The position numbers were made by a program, and so were the translations under genes. DNA of 64,000 nt, from contig JAQTZB010000001.1 in assembly GCA_028688015.1 (NCBI GenBank), forward strand, positions 475,663-539,662. The letters are read 5' to 3'. This DNA is from Elusimicrobiales bacterium. GTDB taxonomy: Bacteria; Elusimicrobiota; Elusimicrobia; Elusimicrobiales; UBA9959. A model generated the notes under the pieces. The model did no database searches. It was given only the letters and a program-made list of their open reading frames with translations, and was not told where the DNA came from. Every line of letters starts with the position of its first letter. The first letter of the stretch is position 1. Shown here piece after piece: positions 21,879 to 31,535 of the stretch.

Positions 21879-23099
21879 ATGGCAAAAAAACTCTTCTCAC
21901 CCATCGAAGATATAATCGCGGACATCAAGCGCGGCCGGATGGTGGTCATCACCGACGACGAGGGCCGCGAGAACGAGGGCGACCTGCTGATGGCGGGCCG
22001 CTTCGCCACGCCGGAGAAAATTAACTTCATGGCCAGGCACGGCCGCGGCCTCATCTGCGCCCCGCTTACCGCCGACCGCGCCGCCGCGCTGGACCTCTTC
22101 CAGATGGAGCGCGAGAACAAGGACCCTTTCAAGACCAACTGGCTGATCTCCGTGGACGCCGCGAAAGGCGTGACTACCGGTATTTCCGCCGCCGACCGGG
22201 CCCGCACGATCAAGATCCTCGCCAACCCGGGCGCCCTGCCCGGGGACCTCACCCGCCCAGGCCACGTCTTCCCCCTCAAGGCGCGCCCCGGCGGCGTGCT
22301 GGCCCGCGCCGGCCACACCGAGGCCTGCACCGACCTGGTGCGCCTGGCCGGCCTCACCGGGGCCGGCGTCATCTGCGAGATCATGAACCCCGACGGCACC
22401 ATGGCCCGGCTGCCGCAGCTTGTCCGTTTTGCCGCCAAGCACAAGCTCAAGGTGGCCACCATCGCGGACCTGATAGCCTACCGCCGCCGCAAAGAGTCGC
22501 TGGTGGAGAAAATGTCCTCTTCCACCCTGCCCACGGAATTCGGCACCTTCACCATTTCGGTATATAAGGAGCGCCTGACCGGCTTGGAACACGCCGCGCT
22601 GACCTACGGCAAGATCGGCGACCCGGCGCTGGTGCGCGTGCATTCGGAATGCCTCACCGGCGACGTGTTCGGCTCGCGCCGCTGCGACTGCGGCCCCCAG
22701 CTGCACGCCGCCATGCGCCTGATAGCAAAGGAAGGCGCCGGCGCCATACTGTACATGCGCCAGGAAGGCCGCGGCATAGGCCTTGGCAACAAGATCAAAG
22801 CCTACAGCCTGCAGGACAAGGGCTACGATACCGTCACCGCCAACGAGGCGCTGGGGTTCCCCGCCGACCTGCGCGACTACGGGATAGGCGCGCAGATCCT
22901 CTGCGACCTGGGCCTCCACCGCCTGCGGCTGATAACCAACAACCCTAAGAAGCTGGCGGGCCTCTCCGGCTACGGCCTGCAGATCGCCGGCCGGGTGCCG
23001 CTGGTCATCCACCCCAACCAGCACAACGCGCGCTATTTGAAGACCAAAAAAGACAAGATGGGCCACCTGCTCGGCGTTAAACCCGGGCTGGAAGGCTAA
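21879..23099 (+). CDS. ribBA: Bifunctional DHBP synthase / GTP cyclohydrolase II
   Basis: 406 residues. The N-terminal half is 3,4-dihydroxy-2-butanone 4-phosphate synthase ([33 protein letters not shown]); the C-terminal half is GTP cyclohydrolase II ([20 protein letters not shown] with the zinc Cys residues, [13 protein letters not shown]). Together they make both precursors of riboflavin, from ribulose 5-phosphate and GTP. First gene of the rib operon behind the FMN riboswitch; ribH follows after 11 bp with an AAGGAG site. Length is normal for RibBA fusions. Confidence 0.97.
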   Translation: MAKKLFSPIEDIIADIKRGRMVVITDDEGRENEGDLLMAGRFATPEKINFMARHGRGLICAPLTADRAAALDLFQMERENKDPFKTNWLISVDAAKGVTTGISAADRARTIKILANPGALPGDLTRPGHVFPLKARPGGVLARAGHTEACTDLVRLAGLTGAGVICEIMNPDGTMARLPQLVRFAAKHKLKVATIADLIAYRRRKESLVEKMSSSTLPTEFGTFTISVYKERLTGLEHAALTYGKIGDPALVRVHSECLTGDVFGSRRCDCGPQLHAAMRLIAKEGAGAILYMRQEGRGIGLGNKIKAYSLQDKGYDTVTANEALGFPADLRDYGIGAQILCDLGLHRLRLITNNPKKLAGLSGYGLQIAGRVPLVIHPNQHNARYLKTKKDKMGHLLGVKPGLEG

Positions 23100-23110
23100 G
23101 GAGAATAATA

Positions 23111-23569
23111 ATGAAAACCATAGAAGGCGGTTTCAAGGCCGACAAGCTTAAGTTCGCGATCATTGTTTCCCGGTTCAACGATTTCATCACCGGGCGCCTG
23201 CTCGACGGGGCTGTGGATTCCCTGAAGCGCCATGGCGCCGACGAGAAGGACATTACCGTCGTGAAGACCCCCGGCGCCTACGAGATCCCGGTGGTCTGCG
23301 AAAAGCTCGCCTCCGGCCCCTACGACGCCATCATCTGCCTGGGCGCGGTCATCAAGGGCGACACCCCGCACTTCGACTTCGTCGCGCAGGAGACCGCCAA
23401 GGGCATAGCGGCCGTCTCCATGAAGCACAAGGTCCCGGTGGCCTTCGGCATTATCACCGCCGACAACCTGGAGCAGGCCATAGAGCGCGCCGGCGTGAAG
23501 CACGGCAACAAGGGCGCCGAGGCCGCGGTGAGCGCCATAGAGATGGCGAACCTGTTCAAACACCTGTAA
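23111..23569 (+). CDS. ribH: 6,7-dimethyl-8-ribityllumazine synthase
   Basis: 152 residues, the normal length. Motifs: [42 protein letters not shown] (with the catalytic-region His) and [19 protein letters not shown]. It condenses the ribBA product with the pyrimidine made by RibD to give lumazine, usually in a capsid-like cytoplasmic assembly. Ribosome site AAGGAG lies upstream; the stop TAA overlaps the ribD ATG by one base, so translation is coupled. Confidence 0.97.
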   Translation: MKTIEGGFKADKLKFAIIVSRFNDFITGRLLDGAVDSLKRHGADEKDITVVKTPGAYEIPVVCEKLASGPYDAIICLGAVIKGDTPHFDFVAQETAKGIAAVSMKHKVPVAFGIITADNLEQAIERAGVKHGNKGAEAAVSAIEMANLFKHL

Positions 23570-24660
23570 TGACCCGGCATGAGGCCTACATGGCCCGCGC
23601 CCTGGAACTGGCCGGGCGCGGGCGCTACACCACCCATCCCAACCCGATGGTTGGCGCCGTGCTGGTAAAGGGCGGCAGGATCATCGCCGAAGGGGCCCAC
23701 CTGCGCTACGGCGGGCCGCACGCCGAGGTGAATGCCCTGCGCTCCTGCAAAGTGAACCCTGCCGGGGCGGCCATTTATGTGACCCTCGAGCCCTGTTCCA
23801 CCTACGGCAAGACGCCGCCGTGCACCGAGCTGCTGATCAAGTCGGGGATAAAGGAAGTCTATTACGGGGCAAAAGACGTGAACCCGGCGCACAGCGGCCG
23901 CGGAGCGGCCATCCTGCGCCGCGCCGGCATCAAGGTGACGGCGGGAGTGCTGGTCAAAGAGTGCGAGGCGCTGAACCCGGCTTTCAGCAAGTTCATGCGC
24001 ACCGGCCTGCCTTATGTGACCGTTAAAATAGCGCAGAGCCTCGACGGCCGCATCGCGGACGCAGCCGGGCGCTCGCGCTGGATCTCTTCCCCACAGTCGC
24101 GGCTGGAGGCGCACAAACTGCGCGCCGAGTCCGACGCCGTACTGGCCGGTATCGGCACGGTGCTGGCCGACGACCCGCTGCTCAACGTGCGCGGCGTAAA
24201 GGTGCTGCGGCAGCCCTGGATAGTGGCGCTGGATTCCTCTTTCCGCGTGCCGCGCCGTGCGCAGATCTTCAGGAACGAGCGCGTGATAATAGCCACTACG
24301 CACAAGGCCTCGGTCACGGCCATGAAGAAATTCCCCCACAGCGCTAAAATAATGGTGCTGCCTTCGGAGAAAGGCCGGGTTTCGCTCAAGGCGCTGCTCA
24401 AAGAACTCGGAAAATTGGGCATAGCCCACGTGCTGGTGGAGGGCGGCGGCCGGGTGGCCGGCTCTTTCATCAGCGAGGGCCTGGCCGACAGGTTCATCTG
24501 CTTCGTGGCGCCGATGCTGATCGGCGGCACGGAATCCAAGAATTCCATGGTCTGGCCCGACGAGCTTAACGCCGCGAAGAAAGAATTGGGGATCAGGCCC
24601 CGTCTGGCCGCGGTGACCAGGGCCGGCCCCGACCTGATGCTGGACCTGAGGTTCGACTGA
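23569..24660 (+). CDS. ribD: Bifunctional pyrimidine deaminase/reductase
   Basis: 363 residues. The deaminase domain (1-145) has the zinc motifs HAEVNAL and PCSTYGKTPPC; the reductase domain (about 146-363) has KIAQSLDGRIAD and VEGGGRVAGSFI. It carries out the second and third steps of the GTP branch of riboflavin synthesis. The order ribBA-ribH-ribD-ribE puts ribD third rather than first, a small variation on the common order. It overlaps ribH by one base and its TGA overlaps the ribE ATG. Confidence 0.96.
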   Translation: MTRHEAYMARALELAGRGRYTTHPNPMVGAVLVKGGRIIAEGAHLRYGGPHAEVNALRSCKVNPAGAAIYVTLEPCSTYGKTPPCTELLIKSGIKEVYYGAKDVNPAHSGRGAAILRRAGIKVTAGVLVKECEALNPAFSKFMRTGLPYVTVKIAQSLDGRIADAAGRSRWISSPQSRLEAHKLRAESDAVLAGIGTVLADDPLLNVRGVKVLRQPWIVALDSSFRVPRRAQIFRNERVIIATTHKASVTAMKKFPHSAKIMVLPSEKGRVSLKALLKELGKLGIAHVLVEGGGRVAGSFISEGLADRFICFVAPMLIGGTESKNSMVWPDELNAAKKELGIRPRLAAVTRAGPDLMLDLRFD

Positions 24661-25262
24661 TGTTTACAGGGATTATAGAGGCGGTGGAGAAGGTAAGAGC
24701 GGTTTCCTCAGGGAAACTGGAAGTCTCCGTGCCTGCCGGCTGGGCGCTCTCCGACGGGGAAAGCGTGGCCGTCAACGGCGCCTGCCTGACCGTGACCGCC
24801 CATGAGCCCGGCCTGGCTGGCTTTGCCGTCAGCCCGGAGAGTCTCTTTCGCACCACGCTGGGCCGCCTAAAGCCCGGCTCCGTGGTCAACCTGGAGCGCG
24901 CGCTGGCCGTGGGAGCCAGACTGGGGGGCCACTTTGTTACCGGGCATATAGACGGCACGGCCCGGCTGCTGGCCGTGAAGGACGAAGGGAACAGCCGTAT
25001 TCTCACGGTTGAGCGGGCCGAGGGTTCGGTTATGGTAGAGAAGGGCTCTGTCGCCCTGGACGGCATCAGTTTGACCGTTTATGACCTTACCCCGACTTCC
25101 TTTAAAGCGGCAGTCATTCCTCATACTTGGACTAATACGGCCCTGAAAGGCCTAAAACCGGGTTCCCTGCTTAACATAGAATACGACATCCTTGGAAAAT
25201 ACGCCGCAGCCAAAGCCCCCGGCATAACCGCGGATTTTCTTAAAGAGAACGGCTTCCTTTAA
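24660..25262 (+). CDS. ribE: Riboflavin synthase alpha chain
   Basis: 200 residues with two tandem lumazine-binding barrels: MFTGIIEAVEKV at the start, VNGACLTV and FAVSPESLFRTTLG in the first, HFVTGHIDGTARL and LDGISLTVYDL in the second. It dismutates two lumazines to riboflavin. Last gene of the operon; a strong terminator follows 10 bp later. No ribF (FAD synthetase) is nearby. Confidence 0.96.
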   Translation: MFTGIIEAVEKVRAVSSGKLEVSVPAGWALSDGESVAVNGACLTVTAHEPGLAGFAVSPESLFRTTLGRLKPGSVVNLERALAVGARLGGHFVTGHIDGTARLLAVKDEGNSRILTVERAEGSVMVEKGSVALDGISLTVYDLTPTSFKAAVIPHTWTNTALKGLKPGSLLNIEYDILGKYAAAKAPGITADFLKENGFL

Positions 25263-25271
25263 CGTCTAAAC

Positions 25272-25305
25272 AAACAGCCGGTGGGAAATCCACCGGCTGT
25301 TTGTT
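25272..25305. terminator. Bidirectional terminator between rib and nuo operons
   Basis: AAACAGCCGGTGG (25272-25284) pairs perfectly with CCACCGGCTGTTT (25290-25302) around a 5 nt loop; T-rich sequence follows on the plus strand (TTTGTTTG) and on the minus strand. It lies between the convergent ribE and nuoN genes and can end transcription from both sides. Confidence 0.9.
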
Positions 25306-25354
25306 TGTAAATGATTGTATGTATAAATACAAATAGTTGTAGACTAACGTAGAT

Positions 25355-26770
25355 TTACATCCATTTAGCTGCCTCTGACGCCAAGGCCAGTAACGGGCGC
25401 GAGAACAGGCCCGCGGCCAGTACGCCGGCGGCCATCAGGAAGACTATGGCCTCGGCCAAGCCTGCCGGCTGTGTTTTGACGGTGGCTTCGGTGGCGGGTT
25501 TCATGTACATTACCACCGTGACGCGCAGGTAGTAGAAGATGGACACGGCGCTCATGACTACTGCTATGACCACCAGGCTGGTATAGCCCCCCTCCACCGC
25601 GCCGGCGAAGGCGTAGAACTTGGCGAAGAAGCCCGCCAGCGGCGGGACGCCGGCCAGCGAGAACATGAAGGCCGCCATCGCGGCCGCGAGCCACGGCCTG
25701 GTCCTGGCTAGGCCGGCCAGGTCGTCTATCTTAGGGCCCTTCTCTTCCTTCTCAAGTATCAAGGTAACGCCGAAGGCGCCTATGGTGGCCATGGCGTAGA
25801 CGGGCAGGTAATAGAGCACGGCCTCCCACCCCCGGTTACCGCCGAAGAAGGCCACGGCGATGTAGCCGGCGTGGGCTACGCTGGAATAGGCCAGCAGGCG
25901 TTTGAGGCCGCTCTGCGCCAGGGCCGCCAGGTTGGCGAACACCGCCGTGATGGCGGTCAGCCACCAGAAGATCTCGCGCACCGGACCGCCGCCGAAGAGG
26001 GAGAACACCCGCCACAGCAGCACCACGCCGCCGGCTTTTACCGCCGCGCCCATGAAGGCCGATACCTGCGTGGGGGCGCCCTCGTAGGCGTCGGGCACCC
26101 ACATGTGGAAGGGCACCAGCGCCGTCTTGAAAGCGAAGCCGGAGAGCACCAGCAGGAAGCCGGCCAGCGCCAGCGGCCCGGCGGGCGCGGCGGCTTTCAG
26201 CGCCGCGAAATCCAGCGACGGGTAAAGGGCGTTCAGCACCGCTATGCCCATCACCGTCATGCCGGAACCGAAGGCGCCCAGCATGAAATATTTGTAGGAG
26301 GCTTCGATGCCCGGCTTGCTGCGGCGTATGCCCGCCAGCGCGTAGACCGGCAGGCTGAGCAGCTCCAGCGCGATGAAAGCAGTGAACAGGTCCCCGGCGG
26401 CCATCATGACCAGCAGGCCGATAGTGGCCATGAAGGCCAGGAAATAGTATTCCCCCTCGCTGCCTTCCGGCGCGGGCGGGCGGGCCAGCGACAGCGCGAA
26501 GAAGAGGGCCAGCACGCCGAGGGCGAAGGCCCACAGGTAGGACGAGAGCGGAGAGATCTGCAGGGCCCCGCTGAACAGGCCCAGCTGCGCCGCCGGCGCC
26601 TGCCTGAAGAAGGCCAGCACCACCAGCACGGCGCCCAGCGCTATCATGCCTTGCGCGCCGCGCAGCGCTTTGAAGAACAGCGGCAGCAGCAGGCAGCCGA
26701 AGGCGGCCAGCACCAGCAGCAGGGGGCCCGCCAGTGCGGCGGCGGCGTAGGCTACGGGGTCGAAAGTCAT
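25355..26770 (-). CDS. nuoN: NADH-quinone oxidoreductase subunit N
   Basis: 471 residues, about 14 membrane spans, an antiporter-like proton-pumping subunit of complex I. Characteristic segments include FKTALVPFHMWVPDAYEGAP and LLAYSSVAHAGYIAVA, with the buried lysines of the Mrp-type fold. The last gene of nuoA-N; its start overlaps the nuoM stop by 4 bp (ATGA). A terminator lies about 50 bp downstream. Confidence 0.95.
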   Translation of the reverse strand: MTFDPVAYAAAALAGPLLLVLAAFGCLLLPLFFKALRGAQGMIALGAVLVVLAFFRQAPAAQLGLFSGALQISPLSSYLWAFALGVLALFFALSLARPPAPEGSEGEYYFLAFMATIGLLVMMAAGDLFTAFIALELLSLPVYALAGIRRSKPGIEASYKYFMLGAFGSGMTVMGIAVLNALYPSLDFAALKAAAPAGPLALAGFLLVLSGFAFKTALVPFHMWVPDAYEGAPTQVSAFMGAAVKAGGVVLLWRVFSLFGGGPVREIFWWLTAITAVFANLAALAQSGLKRLLAYSSVAHAGYIAVAFFGGNRGWEAVLYYLPVYAMATIGAFGVTLILEKEEKGPKIDDLAGLARTRPWLAAAMAAFMFSLAGVPPLAGFFAKFYAFAGAVEGGYTSLVVIAVVMSAVSIFYYLRVTVVMYMKPATEATVKTQPAGLAEAIVFLMAAGVLAAGLFSRPLLALASEAAKWM

Positions 26771-28311
26771 TTCCGCTCCTCCCTGCCGACGGCTATGCTG
26801 ACGGCGGGCGCCGGAGGGGCCGGCTGCTGCCGCGACAGGGCTATGTAATTATTCGCGGCGGGCAGGATGCGCCGCAGGAAAGGGTTGGGCCACACGCCGA
26901 TGAGCACTATGAAACCCAGCAGCGGCAGCAGGTACAGCCACTCGCGCAGGTCCAGGTCCTTGAGGATCTTGTTCTCGGTGTGGCGCAGCGGGCCGAACAC
27001 CACCTGTTGGTACATGCCGAGCATATACACGGCGGAGAGTATAACTCCGGCCACGGCCGCGCCGGCCAGCCAGGGGTACACGCGGAAAGAGCCGAACAGC
27101 ACCAGCACTTCGCCGATGAAGCCGTTGAGGCCGGGCAGGCCGACCGAAGAAAGCGTAACGATCATGAACACGGCCGCGAAGCCGGGCATTACCTTGGCGA
27201 GCCCGCCGTAATCCTCTATCAGGCGCGTGTGGCGGCGCTCGTAGAGCACGCCTACCAGCAGGAACAGCGCGCCGGTGGACAGCCCGTGGTTGACCATCTG
27301 CAGCGCGGCTCCGGAGACCGCGGCCGGCTCGAAAGCCATGGCGCCCAGCATCACGGTGCCCAGGTGCGCCACCGACGAGTAGGCCACCATCTTCTTCATG
27401 TCCTTCTGGCTCCAGGCCACCAGCGAGCCGTAAATGACGCCGATTACGCCGAGGCCCGCCAGCCAAGGGGCGAAGGTTTGCGCGGCCTGCGGGAACAGCG
27501 GCACCGCGAGCCGCAGGTAGCCGTAGACGCCCATCTTCAGCAGCACGCCGGCCAGCAGCACCGAGCCCGCCGTCGGGGCTTCCACGTGCGCGTCGGGCAG
27601 CCAGGTGTGGAAAGGGAACAGCGGCACTTTGACCGCGAAGGCCAGCGCGAAGGCCGCGAACAGCCAGAACTGGGCCTGCACCGTCAAGGCGCCTGCGTAG
27701 AGGGCCGGGATATTAAAGGTCCAGGCGCCCGTCGCGGTATGGTGCGCGGCTACTATCCACAGGATAGCCGCCAGCATCAGCACCGAGCCGGCCATGGTGT
27801 AGATGAAGAACTTGAGGGCGGCGTAAATGCGGCGCGGCCCGCCCCAGACGCCGATGAGGAAGTACATCGGTATCAGCATGGCCTCCCAGAACAGGTAGAA
27901 GACGAACAGGTCCGCCGCGGCGAACACGCCGACCATCCCCGCTTCGAGGAACAGCAGGCAGGCGTAATAGGCCCGCTGGCCTTCCTTGATATAGCTGAAC
28001 GAGGCCAGCACCGAGATCGGCATCAGGAAAGTGGTCAGCAGAACCATCAGCAGGCTGATGCCGTCGAGACCTACCGAGTAGCTGATGCCGAAGGACGGCA
28101 GCCACGGCATGTCGAGCGCGAACTGCATGGCCGCCAGGTCCGGATTGAAGCCGGCCCAGAGGCGCAGCGAGAGCGCGAAGATAACCAGGGAGGCGGCCAG
28201 GGCGTAGCCCTTCAGCGCGGCGGCGTGTTCCCGCGGGATGGCGAAGATGCCCAGCCCCGCCAGGGCGGGCAGCAGTACGGTCAGGGAAAGCGGGTTGTTA
28301 AGCAGTTCCAT
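26767..28311 (-). CDS. nuoM: NADH-quinone oxidoreductase subunit M
   Basis: 514 residues, about 14 spans. Typical motifs: LPSFGISYSVGLDGISLLMV, FYLFWEAMLIPMYFLIGVWG (with the essential membrane Glu), FPFHTWLPDAHVEAPTAGSV and MVAYSSVAHLGTVMLG. Second antiporter-like subunit of the proton-pumping arm. Overlaps nuoN by 4 bp and nuoL by 1 bp (TGATG), which implies coupled translation. Confidence 0.96.
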   Translation of the reverse strand: MELLNNPLSLTVLLPALAGLGIFAIPREHAAALKGYALAASLVIFALSLRLWAGFNPDLAAMQFALDMPWLPSFGISYSVGLDGISLLMVLLTTFLMPISVLASFSYIKEGQRAYYACLLFLEAGMVGVFAAADLFVFYLFWEAMLIPMYFLIGVWGGPRRIYAALKFFIYTMAGSVLMLAAILWIVAAHHTATGAWTFNIPALYAGALTVQAQFWLFAAFALAFAVKVPLFPFHTWLPDAHVEAPTAGSVLLAGVLLKMGVYGYLRLAVPLFPQAAQTFAPWLAGLGVIGVIYGSLVAWSQKDMKKMVAYSSVAHLGTVMLGAMAFEPAAVSGAALQMVNHGLSTGALFLLVGVLYERRHTRLIEDYGGLAKVMPGFAAVFMIVTLSSVGLPGLNGFIGEVLVLFGSFRVYPWLAGAAVAGVILSAVYMLGMYQQVVFGPLRHTENKILKDLDLREWLYLLPLLGFIVLIGVWPNPFLRRILPAANNYIALSRQQPAPPAPAVSIAVGREERK

Positions 28312-30203
28312 CAGATGATCCAGAAAAGCATGGCGGCCACGCCAAGGGCGAAGACCAGCGCGTACATGTCCAGGCGGCCGCCCTGAACCCTGGCCAGGGC
28401 CTTGCCGGCGCTGTACGAGGCCTTGGCCGTGCCGTTCACCAGCAGGCCGTCTATAAGCCCGGCGTCCACCAGCGCGAACAGTACTTTGTCCGCGGCGTAG
28501 CGCAGCGGCTTAATGATCAGCAGGCCGTAGAGTTCGTCGACGTAAAATTTATTGAACACAAGCGCGTGCGCGCGCGGCAGGGCGGCCTTCATGGCGGCCG
28601 CCGGTCCCGGCAGGGTCAGGAAGAAGGCGGTCGCTATGCCCGCGACGCCGGCGGCGACGGAGATCATCATCAGGCGGGCCGCCTCGTGCGTGTGCTCCGG
28701 CGCAACGAAGGCCGGGTCCAGGAAGATGAACAGCCGCTCTTTAAGGAAGAAGCCGCCGCCTACCGCCAGCAGCGCGAGCGCTGCCATGGGCAGCGTCATG
28801 GAGAGCGGCGACTCGTGGGCGTGGCCGTGGCCGCGCTTGGTCCGCAGGAAGGCCAGCACGAACAGGCGCGTGGTGTAGAAGGCGGTCAGGCCGGCTGTCA
28901 GCACGCCTATGGCCCAGACGAACCTGCCGCCGTGCTCGAAAACTTTTTCCAGGATCAGGTCCTTGGAGTAGAAGCCGGACAGGCCGGGTACGCCGGCGAT
29001 GGCCAGCCAGCCGGCGGCCACCAGGAGGAAGGTGAAGGGCATTTCCTTCTTCAGCCCGCCCATCTTGGACAGGTCCTGCTCGCCGCTCATCCCGTGTATC
29101 ACCGAGCCCGCGCCGAGGAACAGCAGCGCCTTGAAGAAAGCGTGCGTGGCCAGGTGGAAGACGGACGCGGCGTAAGCGCCGGCCCCGGCGGCCATGAACA
29201 TGTAGCCCAGCTGGCTGACGGTGGAATAGGCCAGTACCTTCTTGATGTCCTTCTGGACCAGGCCGATGACGGCCGCGAAGAAAGCGGTGAAACACCCGAC
29301 GAGGAGCACCACTTCGAGCGCCCGCGGGGCCAGCTCGTAGAGGAAGCTCAGGCGCGCGAGCATGTAGACGCCGGCGGTGACCATGGTGGCGGCGTGGATC
29401 AGCGCGGAGACCGGCGTGGGGCCGGCCATGGCATCGGGCAGCCAGACGTAGAGCGGGAACTGGGCGGACTTGCCGGTGGCGCCGAAGAACAGCAGCAGGC
29501 AGATCAGCGTGGCGGCCCCCACGCCGAAGAAACTGTAGCCGGTAAGCAGGGAGGCGGAGGCCTTGAGCGTCTCGAAGTCGAGGCCGACGACGTTGTTGGC
29601 GGCGAGCAGGGCCGACAGCAGCATCAGGCCGAGCAGGAAGCCGGCGTCTCCGACGCGGTTGGTGATGAAGGCTTTCTTTCCGGCCGCGGCCTTCTCCGGG
29701 TCCTCGTACCAGAAACCGATGAGCAGGTACGAACACAGGCCGACCCCTTCCCACCCGACGAACATGACGAGCGGGTTGTCGGCCAGCACCAGGGTCAGCA
29801 TGAAGAACACGAAGAGGTTGAGGTAGGCGAAGTAGCGGTTGTAGCCGGCGTCGGCCTTCATGTAGCCGGTGGAATAGACGTGGATCAGGAAGCTGACGCC
29901 GGTGACTATCAGCGCCATCACGGCCGACAGCGGGTCGAACCGGAAGGCGGCGTCCACGGTGAAGGTGCCGGCCGAGATCCAGTTGAACAGCGTATCGCGC
30001 AGCAGGCGGTGCTCGGGCGGCAGGTTCAGCAGGTCGGAGAAGGACAGGGCCGCGAAGAGGAAGGAGACCAGGATGGCCAGCGAGCCCGCTATCCCCCCGG
30101 CCTTCTCGCCCAGGAATTTCTTCCCGAGTAAACCGTTGAGCAGGAAGCCGGCCAGCGGGGCGGCCAGGATCCATTTAAGGAGCGGGTAGTAGTTTCCTTC
30201 CAT
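28311..30203 (-). CDS. nuoL: NADH-quinone oxidoreductase subunit L
   Basis: 630 residues, about 16 spans, the distal pumping subunit of complex I. Motifs: FVGWEGVGLCSYLLIGFWYE, SAQFPLYVWLPDAMAGPTPV, SALIHAATMVTAGVYML and VLAYSTVSQLGYMFMA. The C-terminal ~90 residues give the long lateral helix region and a final span. Length is normal. It shares one base with each neighbour gene. Confidence 0.96.
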   Translation of the reverse strand: MEGNYYPLLKWILAAPLAGFLLNGLLGKKFLGEKAGGIAGSLAILVSFLFAALSFSDLLNLPPEHRLLRDTLFNWISAGTFTVDAAFRFDPLSAVMALIVTGVSFLIHVYSTGYMKADAGYNRYFAYLNLFVFFMLTLVLADNPLVMFVGWEGVGLCSYLLIGFWYEDPEKAAAGKKAFITNRVGDAGFLLGLMLLSALLAANNVVGLDFETLKASASLLTGYSFFGVGAATLICLLLFFGATGKSAQFPLYVWLPDAMAGPTPVSALIHAATMVTAGVYMLARLSFLYELAPRALEVVLLVGCFTAFFAAVIGLVQKDIKKVLAYSTVSQLGYMFMAAGAGAYAASVFHLATHAFFKALLFLGAGSVIHGMSGEQDLSKMGGLKKEMPFTFLLVAAGWLAIAGVPGLSGFYSKDLILEKVFEHGGRFVWAIGVLTAGLTAFYTTRLFVLAFLRTKRGHGHAHESPLSMTLPMAALALLAVGGGFFLKERLFIFLDPAFVAPEHTHEAARLMMISVAAGVAGIATAFFLTLPGPAAAMKAALPRAHALVFNKFYVDELYGLLIIKPLRYAADKVLFALVDAGLIDGLLVNGTAKASYSAGKALARVQGGRLDMYALVFALGVAAMLFWII

Positions 30204-30493
30204 CAGCCTTTCAGTTCCTTTATGTTCTCGGCCTGCAGCGTCTTGAAATTGGCTGACAGCGTTATCAGCATGGCCAGGCCAACGCCGGCCTCAGCCGCGG
30301 CGATGGCGAACAGCATGACGGCGTAGGCCTGGGAGGCGGGCTGCGGGTTCAGGGCTACCAGCGCCAGGTTGGCCGCGTTGAGCATCAGCTCAAGGAACAT
30401 CAGCATGCGCACCAGCGAGCCGCAGGTCAGGAAGCCGGCGGCGGCCAGCGCGAAGAGCAGGAAGCTCAGGGCCGCCAGGTTGTAAGCGCTCAT
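30203..30493 (-). CDS. nuoK: NADH-quinone oxidoreductase subunit K
   Basis: 96 residues with three membrane spans (MLMFLELMLNAANLALVAL holds the conserved Glu of span 2; AIAAAEAGVGLAMLITL the second). Small membrane subunit of the proton channel region of complex I, homologous to MrpC. Start overlaps the nuoJ stop (ATGA). Confidence 0.95.
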   Translation of the reverse strand: MSAYNLAALSFLLFALAAAGFLTCGSLVRMLMFLELMLNAANLALVALNPQPASQAYAVMLFAIAAAEAGVGLAMLITLSANFKTLQAENIKELKG

Positions 30494-30984
30494 GCGTCCC
30501 TCCGCTTGGCGGCCAGCGCCACGGCGCCTACGATGGAGGCCAGGATCACCAGCGACAGCAGTTCGAACTGGAAAGCGAAGCGGCCGAACAGCTGCTGCGC
30601 CAGGGCCAGGGTGCCGGTCTCCGCGAAACTGTCCGGCCGGACGACGGACTTAAGCGCGGCGGCGGCCTGGACCAGCTCGGTCAGGATAACGGCCGCCGCG
30701 GCCAGGCCCAGCACTTTCATGAAGGGCGCGCGGGCGGGGTGGTCGCGCCAGGCCTGCGGCAGCACCGTCAGCGCTATGATGAAAAGCGTCATGATGGCGC
30801 CCGCGTAGAGGATGATCTGCAGCGCTGCCAGCAGCTGCGCGCTGAGCGCCAGATAAATGCCCGCGGTAGCCAGCAGCGCGGTCAGCATCAGCATGGCGGC
30901 CTTAACCGCGTTGCGCTGGAACAGCATCAGCAGCGTGGCCAGCGCGGCCACGGCTCCGAAGAAGTAGACGGCGGCGGCTGTCAT
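30490..30984 (-). CDS. nuoJ: NADH-quinone oxidoreductase subunit J
   Basis: 164 residues from ATG 30984, chosen because it overlaps the nuoI stop (ATGA) and starts with a membrane span (AAAVYFFGAVAALATLLMLF). Five spans; the helix with ALQIILYAGAIMTLFIIAL corresponds to the conserved pi-bulge region. Membrane subunit of complex I between nuoI and nuoK. An upstream extension in the same frame reads through nuoI and is not real. Confidence 0.94.
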   Translation of the reverse strand: MTAAAVYFFGAVAALATLLMLFQRNAVKAAMLMLTALLATAGIYLALSAQLLAALQIILYAGAIMTLFIIALTVLPQAWRDHPARAPFMKVLGLAAAAVILTELVQAAAALKSVVRPDSFAETGTLALAQQLFGRFAFQFELLSLVILASIVGAVALAAKRRDA

Positions 30985-31535
30985 TTCTTGCCCTCCAGGT
31001 AGTCGTTGGCCAGGCGGTTGGAGGCGCCCAGCTCCGAGGGCTCGCCGGGGAGGTTGCGCAGCAGGTCTTCCTTGGTCAGCAGCATCTCCCCCCGCGTCAG
31101 GGCGCCGCCGGGGATCTCGCGCGTGTCCATGGCTATGGCGTCCTCGGGGCAGGCCTCCACGCACATGGCGCACATCACGCAGCGCGAGAGATCGATGTCG
31201 AAGACGGCGGGATATTTTTCCACGGAGTTCTCCGCGTATTCGGCCGCTTCGATGCGGATGCAGTACGCCGGGCAGGCGGTCTGGCACATGAAGCAGGCCA
31301 CGCACTTGGGTGAGCCGTCCGCGCGCAGCTTGAGGCGGTGGCGGGTGCGCTGGTTGGCGGCCCCTGGCAGCGGGCTGGCCTGTTCCGGATACCGCACCGT
31401 AATTATGTTTTTGGGACGGAAGAGGTTGGTGAAGAAATGCCTAGCGGTGACGGCGATGCCGCGGACGATCTCGGGGAGGTAGATCCTCTCCAGGAAGTTC
31501 AGCGGCCTGTTATTTACTTTCTTCACGCTTATCAT
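30981..31535 (-). CDS. nuoI: NADH-quinone oxidoreductase subunit I (ferredoxin-like)
   Basis: 184 residues from ATG 31535, which overlaps the nuoH stop. Two [4Fe-4S] motifs, CVACFMCQTACPAYCIRI and CVMCAMCVEACPEDAI, give clusters N6a and N6b. It links the hydrophilic arm to NuoB near the quinone site. The C-terminal ~50 residues carry the usual tail after the second cluster. An in-frame upstream extension into nuoH was rejected. Confidence 0.96.
   Translation of the reverse strand: MISVKKVNNRPLNFLERIYLPEIVRGIAVTARHFFTNLFRPKNIITVRYPEQASPLPGAANQRTRHRLKLRADGSPKCVACFMCQTACPAYCIRIEAAEYAENSVEKYPAVFDIDLSRCVMCAMCVEACPEDAIAMDTREIPGGALTRGEMLLTKEDLLRNLPGEPSELGASNRLANDYLEGKK

Noticed and set aside
30985-31305. 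Longer nuoJ, and likewise longer nuoI, nuoG, nuoF, nuoE, nuoC and nuoB starts
   Set aside because: Each extension is an out-of-frame read of the previous nuo gene with no family similarity. Internal ATGs that overlap the upstream stop fit the known proteins exactly.
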